From CAWEPK01 sp963835595 (GTDB lineage Bacteria; Desulfobacterota; Syntrophorhabdia; Syntrophorhabdales; WCHB1-27), in the NCBI GenBank assembly GCA_963835595.1, contig CAWIGL010000002.1:1922001-1986000 (forward strand): 64,000 nucleotides of DNA, given 5' to 3'. Each line of letters opens with the position of its first letter. Positions within the stretch are counted from its first letter, which is position 1. Of this stretch, positions 42,803 to 50,226 are shown piece after piece. The notes below the pieces were generated by a model. That model saw only the letters and a program-made list of their open reading frames with translations. It ran no database searches and was not told the origin of the DNA. Made by a program: the position numbers and the translations under genes.

Positions 42803-42813
42803 CGAGCGTCTTT

Positions 42814-42913
42814 TGCCCCTGCCCCTAGCTGTTCGGGGGCAGGGGCACCTAATGCCCCTGTCCTTCAGAATGTCCGGCGAGTGAAGCGAGCGCCGGCCTT
42901 TAGGGTTCTTTTT
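42814..42913 (+). terminator. Two hairpins after the small basic gene
   Basis: A perfect 12-bp stem TGCCCCTGCCCC/GGGGCAGGGGCA spans 42814-42847 but lacks a T run. A second stem CCGGCG/CGCCGG (42874-42896) is followed after ten bases by TTCTTTTT. Together they probably end the short transcript. Confidence 0.45.
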
Positions 42914-43018
42914 CGCAAGAAAATAAGGTTTTCCGTTTTCCCCGCCGTTTTAATGCGCCTCCATTGCCTGAAGCTCTGCGACCGCCCGCAATGGACAGCC
43001 CCCTTCAGCCCGCATAGC

Positions 43019-43046
43019 TTTGCAGGCATCCTGCATATGATATAAT
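43019..43046 (+). promoter_or_regulatory. Promoter of the 43-60 kb catabolic cluster, with internal palindrome
   Basis: A perfect -10 box TATAAT lies at 43041-43046, with TTTGCA/TTGCAG at 43019-43025 as the -35 region (spacer 15-16). Between them a perfect palindrome GCAGG-CAT-CCTGC (43022-43034) occupies the spacer, an obvious place for a repressor. The first gene of the cluster starts 60 bases downstream. Confidence 0.55.
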
Positions 43047-43105
43047 ACGGTGTCGGCGCACAGGGTGCACCTGAAGCCGCACACCGGAAAGCAGGGGAGG
43101 ACGCG

Positions 43106-44464
43106 ATGGCTGAGCATGGCCGCTTTCACTACAAAAGCCTTGATGCGCTTGAAAAGGATATCGCAAGCCTGGGCCTCGATCTGCCCGTCTCCGGGGACAT
43201 CTCCGTTCTGTCCCGGCGTGTTGCCATCGGTCGCAGCGCTGCGCCCAACGGCATCGCCATCAACCCGATGGAGGGGTGCGACGGCACGCCGGACGGCAGG
43301 CCGAGCGAGCTTACGCGCAGGCGCTACAGGCGCTTCGGCGCGGGCGGGGCGGGTCTGGTCTGGTACGAGGCGACGGCAGTCGTCAACGAGGGGCGCGCAA
43401 ACCCGCGCCAGCTGCAGATCAACAAAGAGACCGCTGCCGACATCGGCGCGAGCCTGAAGGAAATGCTCGACGCGGCGGAAGGCGCGGGCAACAGCCGCCC
43501 CTATTCCGTTCTGCAGCTTACCCACTCCGGGCGCTACACCAGGCCGGCCGCGGCCCCGGCGCCGGTCGTAGCCGCAGCCAACCCCTATCTCGACGCGGGG
43601 CGTCCTGCGGGACGCATCATTTCCGATGAAGAGCTGGACCGCCTGGTCGGGCATTTCGTCTCTGCCGCGAAACATGCGGCGGAGGTCGGCTTCGACGCCG
43701 TCGATGTGAAGGCATGCCACGGCTATCTCCTGGCGGAGCTCCTCTCCGCACACACCAGGCCGGGGCGTTACGGCGGCAGCTTCGAGAACCGCACGCGGGC
43801 GCTCTGCTCCATCGTTGACGCCATAAAGGGCGAGCTGGGGGGCCGGCTGACGATTGCGGTGCGCCTCGGCGTTTACGAGCAGGTCCCGCACCCTTACAAC
43901 TGGGGCGCAGATAAGGACGACTTCCGCAAGCCCGATTACTCCGAGCCTGCCGCCCTCGTGAAATTGCTGTGGGAAAAGGGTGTAAGGCTCTTTGCCATCA
44001 GCCTGGGCAATCCTTATTACAACCCGCACCTGACGAGGCCTTACAACAATGGCGGCTACATGCCACCGGTGCACCCCCTGGAAGGCGTCTATCTGCTGCT
44101 TTCGGCTGCCAAGGCCATGCAGGCCGCCGTCCCCGAGGCGGTCATCATGGGTGGGGGCCTGAGCTGGCTCCGGCAGTTCGCGCCCAACGTCGCTGCCGGT
44201 TGCGTGGAGCAGGGGTGGTGCAAGCTCGCAGGCTTCGGCAGGCAGGCCATCGCCTGTCCGGGCTTCGCAGCCGATATCCTGAAGACGGGGACGCTCGACG
44301 CAAAGAAGACGTGCCTTGCGTGCAGCCGGTGCACGACGATCATGCGCGACGGGGGCTGCGCAGGGTGCGTGCCCCGCGACAAGGAAGTCTACGGCCCGAT
44401 CTACGAAAAGGGCCGTGCCGGGAAGCCGCCGGCGACAAGCGACCGCGGCGCAGAGCATCTGTAG
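43106..44464 (+). CDS. Old-yellow-enzyme-type NADH:flavin oxidoreductase with Fe-S motif
   Basis: A 452-residue flavin enzyme of the OYE/2,4-dienoyl-CoA-reductase N-terminal type. The TIM barrel shows PNGIAINPMEGCDGT near residue 50, LTHSGRYTRP near 140, KACHGYLLAELLSAHTRPGRYGG near 215-235 (FMN-binding and active-site His), split here as KACHGYLLAELLS and TRPGRYGG. A C-terminal cysteine cluster CLACSRCTTIMRDGGCAGC near 410 holds a likely 4Fe-4S cluster, but the FAD/NAD domain of long dienoyl-CoA reductases is missing. It opens a long co-directional cluster and has GGGGAGG before the ATG. It may reduce or isomerise an enone-type intermediate. The substrate is unknown. Confidence 0.85.
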   Translation: MAEHGRFHYKSLDALEKDIASLGLDLPVSGDISVLSRRVAIGRSAAPNGIAINPMEGCDGTPDGRPSELTRRRYRRFGAGGAGLVWYEATAVVNEGRANPRQLQINKETAADIGASLKEMLDAAEGAGNSRPYSVLQLTHSGRYTRPAAAPAPVVAAANPYLDAGRPAGRIISDEELDRLVGHFVSAAKHAAEVGFDAVDVKACHGYLLAELLSAHTRPGRYGGSFENRTRALCSIVDAIKGELGGRLTIAVRLGVYEQVPHPYNWGADKDDFRKPDYSEPAALVKLLWEKGVRLFAISLGNPYYNPHLTRPYNNGGYMPPVHPLEGVYLLLSAAKAMQAAVPEAVIMGGGLSWLRQFAPNVAAGCVEQGWCKLAGFGRQAIACPGFAADILKTGTLDAKKTCLACSRCTTIMRDGGCAGCVPRDKEVYGPIYEKGRAGKPPATSDRGAEHL

Positions 44465-44491
44465 TCGCTTCACGGCAAGGATGAGGGTCTT

Positions 44492-45595
44492 TTGAAGACA
44501 AGGGCAATGGTGCTCGAATCGTTCAACGCTCCCCTGATGTTGAGGGAGATCGAGATACCTCGCTTGCGCGATTCGGAGGTGCTCGTCAGGGTCGACGCAG
44601 CAGGCGTCTGCGGCTCCGACGTGCACATGTGGAGGGGCGAGGACGAAAGGACCCCCCTGCCGATTGTTTTGGGCCATGAAGGCGTGGGGACGGTCGTAGA
44701 GACGAAGGGAAGGAAGGAGTACGTGACGGGCGGCGCCCTCGAAGCGGGGGACCGCATCCTCTGGAGCCGGGGCGTAAGCTGCGGCGGATGTTACTACTGC
44801 GCAGTGCTCAACCGTCCCTGGCTTTGCCCTTCCCGCAAGGTCTACGGGATCAACCGGCCGCTTTCCGATGCGCCGGGCATCAACGGCTGCTACGCGGAGC
44901 ACATCGTGCTGACCGCCCCGACGGACATCTTCAAGGTTGACCGCGAGACGGACCCTGCCGTCCTCGTCTCCGCGTCGTGCTCCGGGGCGACGGTCGCCCA
45001 CGCCTTCGACGAGCATCCTTTCGACTTCGGCAGTACCATCGTTGTCCAGGGGCCGGGGCCCCTTGGCGTATACGCCGCGGCCTTTGCAAGCCGCCTCGGG
45101 GCAGGCCGCGTAGTGGTCATAGGCGGCTCGGAAAACCGCCTCCGGCTCTGCCGGGAGTTCGGTGCGACGGACGCGCTCAACCGGCGCACGACGGGCGTCG
45201 AAGAGCGTAAAGAATTTGTCCTCGGCCTTACCGCAGGCCGGGGCGCAGATGTCGTGGTCGAGGCAGCGGGCGACCCGTCTGCGGTCCGTGAGGGCCTCGG
45301 GCTTTTGAGGACTGGCGGGGCATACCTCTCCATCGGCTTTTCCCAGCCGCCGGGGGACTGCGAGGTCGATTTTTTCAGGGAAGTGGTCAGGAAGAACGTG
45401 AAGATCCAGGGCGTCTGGGTCAGCGGCACGCGCCATACGCTTATGGCGCTCTCCCTGATCGAGGCCGAAAGCGCGCTCTTCGCAAAGATGATAACCCACA
45501 GGTTCAGGCTGGACGAGGCGAACGAGGCCCTGGAGGCGATGGCGAGCAGGGAGGCGCTCAAGGCCGTCCTTCTCCCCGGCGGAGACTTCGGGTAG
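44492..45595 (+). CDS. Zinc-dependent medium-chain dehydrogenase (first)
   Basis: A 367-residue MDR-family alcohol/polyol dehydrogenase. The catalytic zinc ligands are in GVCGSDVHMW near residue 37 and GHEGVGTV near 65. The structural zinc is in CGGCYYCAVLNRPWLC near 103-118. The NAD-binding Rossmann motif VVQGPGPLGVYAA is near 190. All ligands are present, so it should be active on an alcohol or a sugar. The start codon is TTG at 44492 with AAGGATGAGG upstream. The ATG five codons later is possible. It follows the OYE gene by 27 bases. A second, less similar zinc dehydrogenase lies at 53271. Confidence 0.87.
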   Translation: MKTRAMVLESFNAPLMLREIEIPRLRDSEVLVRVDAAGVCGSDVHMWRGEDERTPLPIVLGHEGVGTVVETKGRKEYVTGGALEAGDRILWSRGVSCGGCYYCAVLNRPWLCPSRKVYGINRPLSDAPGINGCYAEHIVLTAPTDIFKVDRETDPAVLVSASCSGATVAHAFDEHPFDFGSTIVVQGPGPLGVYAAAFASRLGAGRVVVIGGSENRLRLCREFGATDALNRRTTGVEERKEFVLGLTAGRGADVVVEAAGDPSAVREGLGLLRTGGAYLSIGFSQPPGDCEVDFFREVVRKNVKIQGVWVSGTRHTLMALSLIEAESALFAKMITHRFRLDEANEALEAMASREALKAVLLPGGDFG

Positions 45596-45706
45596 TGCGG
45601 CAGCCGGTAAGCCGCGCAAGATTTGGCGCGACTTCCACTGAAAAATAGGCTATATATAAAAAAGGCCCTTAAAGAGTAACCATAGACGTAAAGGGAGGAG
45701 ATAGAG

Positions 45707-46891
45707 ATGAAAAGATACTGCGCAATGACAGTGATCGCCGTGTTCGCGGCCGTCGCGCTCCTGCTCGCCGCAAGCGGCCCAGGCAACGCCGCGCCCGCGA
45801 AGGAGATCGTTATCGGCAACCTCCAGGACCTGAGCGGCCCCACCTCCGTATGGGGCAACGCCGTCACCAGGGGCGCGGAGCTTGCGGCCGAGAAGATCAA
45901 CGCCCACGGCGGCATCAACGGCGAGAAGATCAGGATGGTCACCCTCGACACGAAAGGCGACGTGCAGGAGGCGATCAAGGCCTTCAACCGGCTGGTTGAC
46001 CAGACAAAGGCGGTGGCCGTGCTCGGCCCGCCGATAAGCAACATCGGCATCGGCCTTGCCCCCGTCGCAGACGCAAAGAGGGTCGCCTTCGTCGGCAGCT
46101 TCGCGGACCCCAGGGCGACCGTCGGCGAGGACGGCAAGGTGCACCCCTGCATGTTCCTCATCCAGCCGAGCACCGTGCAGTACGGCGAGATCATGGCGAG
46201 CTACGCGGTTGAGAAGCTCGGACTCAAGAAGATCGCCATCCTCTACGACCAGTCGAACGCCTACGCCGTCTCGCTGGTGGGTCCGTTCAAGGCTTACGCG
46301 GAGGCGGCCGGCGCGAAGATAGTCGATGAGGAGGTATACGGCAAGACGGACAGGGATTACAGGACCCAGCTCTCCAAGATCAAGGCGTCGAACCCGGACT
46401 GCGTCTTCGCCCCCAATTATATCCAGGGCCTCGTAATAACGGCCAAGCAGAGCAAGCAGCTCGGCCTTAAAATGCCCTTCATCGGCGCTCTCGACTACGC
46501 AGCCCCCTTCGCCTCGCTCGTCAACGACCCGGAGGCGGCGAACAATATCTACTTCGCAAACAACTACTCGGACAGCGAGCCGCAGTTGACGGAGGTCAGG
46601 AAGGCATACAGGGCGAAGTACAACGAAGACCCGATCAACAAGGTTTATCTCGGATACGATAAGATGCTCGTGGTCGCCGAGGGGATCAAGAAGGGCGGCG
46701 GGGCCACCCCGGAAAAGATCATCGAGGGCCTCAACAAGGTGAGCGGGCTCCAGGGGACGACCGGCGTCATCACCATCTCGCCGAAGACCCACCAGCCCAT
46801 CGGCCTCTCTATGGTCATGTACCGCATCGACCACGGCGTCTATAAGGACCTGGGCCGCTACATACCGGCAAAGCACAAGCAGCAGCACTAG
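45707..46891 (+). CDS. Branched-chain-type ABC importer, substrate-binding protein
   Basis: A 394-residue periplasmic binding protein of the LivK/HAAT family. The signal peptide covers residues 1-28 (hydrophobic core then GNA-AP). The mature part begins EIVIGNLQDLSGPTSVWGN, with the ligand-contact LGPPISNIGIGLAP near 105 and IAILYDQSNAYAVSLVG near 180. LivK-type proteins bind amino acids or other polar and aromatic compounds, so in this sugar-acid cluster the ligand need not be an amino acid. A GGGAGGAG ribosome site is present. A strong hairpin (46914-46949) separates it from the permease genes, which fits its need for higher expression. Confidence 0.87.
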   Translation: MKRYCAMTVIAVFAAVALLLAASGPGNAAPAKEIVIGNLQDLSGPTSVWGNAVTRGAELAAEKINAHGGINGEKIRMVTLDTKGDVQEAIKAFNRLVDQTKAVAVLGPPISNIGIGLAPVADAKRVAFVGSFADPRATVGEDGKVHPCMFLIQPSTVQYGEIMASYAVEKLGLKKIAILYDQSNAYAVSLVGPFKAYAEAAGAKIVDEEVYGKTDRDYRTQLSKIKASNPDCVFAPNYIQGLVITAKQSKQLGLKMPFIGALDYAAPFASLVNDPEAANNIYFANNYSDSEPQLTEVRKAYRAKYNEDPINKVYLGYDKMLVVAEGIKKGGGATPEKIIEGLNKVSGLQGTTGVITISPKTHQPIGLSMVMYRIDHGVYKDLGRYIPAKHKQQH

Positions 46892-46913
46892 TTGCAGGCT
46901 GTCTTGGGATCGT

Positions 46914-46949
46914 CCCTTCCGGTCCGCCGCTTTTGGCGGGCCGGAAGGG
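46914..46949 (+). terminator. Attenuator-like hairpin between binding protein and permease genes
   Basis: CCCTTCCGGTCCGCC pairs with GGCGGGCCGGAAGGG over 15 positions (one G-T pair) around a seven-base loop. No long T run follows. It probably stabilises the binding-protein mRNA or partly stops transcription before the permease genes. Confidence 0.6.
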
Positions 46950-46964
46950 TAAGGACAAGGCAAC

Positions 46965-47855
46965 GTGACGCTCCAACTGCTTATCAACGGCATCTCCCTC
47001 GGCTCCATATACGCGCTCGTCGCCGTAGGCTTCGCGCTCATCTTCAACATCCTCAAGTTTTCCAACTTTTCGCACGGCGGCCTCATGTCGGTGACCGCCT
47101 ATATCGGCTACGTCGCGTCGCTCTTCCTGGTGCGCCACGTCAGCGGGCTGCCGTTGTTCATCGGGGTGCTGCTCGCGGCGGCCCTAAGCGGCGGGCTTCT
47201 CGCGCTGGTCGTCGAGCGCGTCGCCTTCAGGCGCCTGCGCGACAACAACAGCTCGGTCATCTACTATTTCATCTCCTCCATCACGATGGGCATCCTGATG
47301 GAGAACTGCGTCACGATCTTCGCGAGCTCGAACTTCTATTCCTACCCTACGTTCTTCCCTGGCTCGCTCATCAGGTTCAGGACGCTTAGCATTGCGGTCC
47401 CGGACCTCCTGACCCTCCTTTTTTCGGCCGGGTCGCTGGTGATACTCATCTGGGTGCTCTTCAGGACGAAGATCGGGCTGGCCATCCGCTCCACGTCGTT
47501 CGACACCGCCACTGCGAGGTTGATGGGGATGGACCCCAACAGGGTCGTAGCCGCCGCGTTCTTCGCCTCCGGCGTCCTGGGCGGCGTTGCAGGCGTCTTT
47601 TTGGGGATCAACTATACGCTCTATCCGCAGCTCGGGCAGCTTATCGTCAAAGGCTTCATCGCCTCCGTCATCGGCGGCCTCGGCAGCATATCGGGCGCGC
47701 TGATAGGGGCGGTGCTCCTGGGGATAGTCGAGATATTCCTGATCGACCTCGTCGGCGCGGGCTGGGCGCCTGCGGTCATCTTCGTCATCATGCTGGTCTT
47801 CCTGCTGCTTCGGCCGCGAGGCATATCGGGCGTGATCGTCCAGGAGAAGGCATAG
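46965..47855 (+). CDS. Branched-chain-type ABC importer, permease (LivH-like)
   Basis: A 296-residue inner-membrane permease with about eight helices. It starts MTLQLLINGISLGSIYALVAVG (GTG start), written here as QLLINGISLGSIYALVAVG, and has the family loop KFSNFSHGGLMSVTAY near residue 35 and FIASVIGGLGSISGALIGAV near 225, which contacts the ATPases. It forms a heterodimer with the next gene product. It is followed ten bases later by the LivM-like gene. The length is normal. The ligand is decided by the upstream binding protein and is unknown. Confidence 0.9.
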   Translation: MTLQLLINGISLGSIYALVAVGFALIFNILKFSNFSHGGLMSVTAYIGYVASLFLVRHVSGLPLFIGVLLAAALSGGLLALVVERVAFRRLRDNNSSVIYYFISSITMGILMENCVTIFASSNFYSYPTFFPGSLIRFRTLSIAVPDLLTLLFSAGSLVILIWVLFRTKIGLAIRSTSFDTATARLMGMDPNRVVAAAFFASGVLGGVAGVFLGINYTLYPQLGQLIVKGFIASVIGGLGSISGALIGAVLLGIVEIFLIDLVGAGWAPAVIFVIMLVFLLLRPRGISGVIVQEKA

Positions 47856-47865
47856 GGGGAGCTCG

Positions 47866-48723
47866 TTGGAATACGTCGTCTCGACGCTCACCTTCACGGG
47901 CATAGCCCTCATCGGGGTCCTCGGCGCCTACATGGTGACCGGACTGACCGGCCTTTTCTCCTTCGGCCAGGCGGCGTTTCTGGCTATCGGCGCCTACGTC
48001 TCCGCAGTCCTTTACAAGGACGTGGGCCTGCCGCTGCCCGTTGCGGCGCTTGCCGCCATGATCGTCGGCCTGGGCGCGGGCCTCCTGGTCGGCCTCCCTA
48101 CGGTCCGCCTGCGGCGGGACTATATCTCGCTCGTCACCTTCGGGTTCGGCGAGGCGATCATCGCTGTCCTCAACAACACGGCCAACATCACGGGCGGCGC
48201 GATGGGCCTGTCGGGCGTGCCGCAGCACACGGGGTTCGTCCTCGTCGTAGTCAGCGTCCTTGTCTGCATCGCGGTCGTCATAAGCTACAAGAACTCGAAG
48301 TACGGGCGGCAGTGCCTGGCGCTGCGGAACGACGAGCTTGCCGCGAAGTCGATGGGCATCGACGTGGAAAGGCTGAAGCTCCTCACCTTCCTCATCGCCG
48401 CAGCGATGACCAGCTATGCAGGCGTCCTCTATGTCTTTTATACGACCTACGTCGAGCCGGGGGCGTTCGGGTGGACCGTCTCCGCGGAGTGGATGATTAT
48501 CGTCTTCGTCGGCGGCGTCAACAGCCTTACGGGCGCCGTCTTCGCCACCGTGCTTCTGACCGGGCTGCCCGAGTTTTTGCGGTTCGCCTCCGAGTGGCGC
48601 ATCGCGATCTATTGCGTCATCGTTATCTTGATCCTCAACTTCAGGCCGAGCGGCATATTCGGCGAGCACGAGATGTCGCTGCGCTTCTTGAAGCGCTTGC
48701 GGAAAGGGGCCGGGGCAGCTTGA
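47866..48723 (+). CDS. Branched-chain-type ABC importer, permease (LivM-like)
   Basis: A 285-residue permease partner of the LivH-like protein. The TTG start reads LEYVVSTLTFTGIALIGVLG. The motif GLTGLFSFGQAAFLAIGAY near residue 30 and SLVTFGFGEAIIAVLNN near 95 are typical, as is AEWMIIVFVGGVNSLTGAVF near 205. It has about nine helices and the usual short length of this subfamily (E. coli LivM has an extra N-terminal stretch). Its TGA overlaps the TTG start of the ATPase gene, so translation is probably coupled. Confidence 0.9.
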   Translation: MEYVVSTLTFTGIALIGVLGAYMVTGLTGLFSFGQAAFLAIGAYVSAVLYKDVGLPLPVAALAAMIVGLGAGLLVGLPTVRLRRDYISLVTFGFGEAIIAVLNNTANITGGAMGLSGVPQHTGFVLVVVSVLVCIAVVISYKNSKYGRQCLALRNDELAAKSMGIDVERLKLLTFLIAAAMTSYAGVLYVFYTTYVEPGAFGWTVSAEWMIIVFVGGVNSLTGAVFATVLLTGLPEFLRFASEWRIAIYCVIVILILNFRPSGIFGEHEMSLRFLKRLRKGAGAA

Positions 48724-49499
48724 GCCTGCTTGAGGTCCGCGGCATTTCAAAGGCGTTCGGCGGCGTCAAGGCGGTTGACGATTTCTCCTTCGACGTAGGG
48801 GTCAACGACATAGTCGGCATCATCGGCCCGAACGGCGCAGGCAAGACGACCGTCTTCAACCTCCTGACCGGCGTATACCGGCTTGATGCAGGTAGCGTTG
48901 TCCTCGACGGTAAAGACCTGACCGGGCTTCCCCAGCACGAGATCACACGGTCGGGCATCGCCCGGACCTTCCAGAACATAAGGCTCTTTAAGGGCCTCAA
49001 CGTGCTCCAGAACGTCATGACCGCCGCAGACCCGTATTCGGGATACAACCTGCTCGACGTCTGTCTTTTTACCCCGCGAAAGAGGCGGCGGGAGCAGGCA
49101 GTGCGGGACTTAAGCAGGGGCTTCCTCAGGATAGTCGGGCTGGAAGGGTACGAGAAGGAAAAACCGGAGAGCCTGCCTTACGGCTTGCAGCGCAAGCTGG
49201 AGCTGGCGCGAGCGCTCGCGACTAACCCGAAGCTCTTGCTTCTCGACGAGCCTGCCGCAGGGCTCAATCCGAGCGAGGCGCACGGCTTCATCGATTTGGC
49301 CCGCGCCATACACAAAGACTTCAAGCTCTCGATTATCGTGATCGAGCACAGACTCGAAGTCGTCATGGGCTTGTCGTCGAAGATCTTCGTGCTCAACTTC
49401 GGGAAATTGCTGGCATCCGGCACGCCGGCGGAGATAGTGCGCCACGAGGAGGTCACGAAGGCGTACCTGGGGGAAGAGGAGGCGGTGTGCTCACAATAG
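48720..49499 (+). CDS. Branched-chain-type ABC importer, ATPase (LivG-like)
   Basis: A 259-residue ABC ATPase. Walker A is GPNGAGKTTVFNLLTG near residue 37, the signature is LPYGLQRKLELARALA near 155 and Walker B LLLLDEPAAGLNPSEA near 175. The insertion RTFQNIRLFKGLNVLQNVMT is typical of LivG. The TTG start at 48720 overlaps the LivM-like stop, and its 3' end overlaps the LivF-like start by 13 bases. All catalytic motifs are intact. It pairs with the LivF-like ATPase. Confidence 0.92.
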   Translation: MSLLEVRGISKAFGGVKAVDDFSFDVGVNDIVGIIGPNGAGKTTVFNLLTGVYRLDAGSVVLDGKDLTGLPQHEITRSGIARTFQNIRLFKGLNVLQNVMTAADPYSGYNLLDVCLFTPRKRRREQAVRDLSRGFLRIVGLEGYEKEKPESLPYGLQRKLELARALATNPKLLLLDEPAAGLNPSEAHGFIDLARAIHKDFKLSIIVIEHRLEVVMGLSSKIFVLNFGKLLASGTPAEIVRHEEVTKAYLGEEEAVCSQ

Positions 49500-50191
49500 A
49501 GGACCTGCACGTCGCCTACGGACCCGTCCTTGCATTGAACGGCGTCACTATTGAGGTGCAGAAAGGGACCATCGTAAGTATCATAGGCTCCAACGGGGCA
49601 GGCAAGACGACCCTCCTCAACACCATCTGCGGCCTGGTGCGCCAGAAGAGCGGGACGATCACGTTCGAGGGGCGCGAGCTCGGCCGCTCCACGGCCCAGA
49701 TAGTCAAGCTGGGGATCGTGCAGGTGCCGGAGGGGCGGAAGATCTTCGCGGGCCTCACGGTCCTGGAGAACCTGATGGCCGGTGGGTACGTCCTCAGCGA
49801 CGGGGCGCGCCTCCATCGGAATATCGAGCGGATGTTCGGCCTTTACCCGATCCTGAGGGAGCGGCAGAACCAGCAGGCGGGCACCTTGAGCGGCGGCGAG
49901 CAGCAGATGCTCGCCATCTGCCGGGGGTTGATGGCCGAGCCGAAGCTGATCCTCCTCGACGAGCCTTCCCTGGGCCTTGGCCCCATCATCGTCAACGGCG
50001 TCTTCAGCCTGATACGGCAGATCAGGGAGCAGGGAATAACGGTGGTGCTCGTGGAGCAGAACGCGAGGAAGGCGCTTGCCCTCTGCGACTATGCCTACGT
50101 GCTCGAAAACGGCAGGATATCGATGGGCGGCGAGGGGAGGGATCTGCTGTGCGATCCGGCCGTAAAAAAGTCTTACCTGGGCGAGTCTTAG
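49487..50191 (+). CDS. Branched-chain-type ABC importer, ATPase (LivF-like)
   Basis: A 234-residue ABC ATPase that forms the nucleotide-binding pair with the LivG-like protein. Walker A is GSNGAGKTTLLNTICG near residue 36, the signature TLSGGEQQMLAICRGL near 134 and Walker B LILLDEPSLGLGP near 158. VPEGRKIFAGLTVLENL is the LivF hallmark. The start is GTG, inside the end of the upstream gene. It ends the transporter genes, and the flavoprotein gene begins 36 bases later, so one transcript is likely. Confidence 0.92.
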   Translation: MLTIEDLHVAYGPVLALNGVTIEVQKGTIVSIIGSNGAGKTTLLNTICGLVRQKSGTITFEGRELGRSTAQIVKLGIVQVPEGRKIFAGLTVLENLMAGGYVLSDGARLHRNIERMFGLYPILRERQNQQAGTLSGGEQQMLAICRGLMAEPKLILLDEPSLGLGPIIVNGVFSLIRQIREQGITVVLVEQNARKALALCDYAYVLENGRISMGGEGRDLLCDPAVKKSYLGES

Positions 50192-50226
50192 GCGAAAAGA
50201 AGCAAAGCCATGCGGTACGATATGAA

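Noticed and set aside
42950..45619. An 889-codon minus-strand frame
   Set aside because: It lies opposite the OYE and zinc-dehydrogenase genes, which have clear motifs. The antisense product has none.
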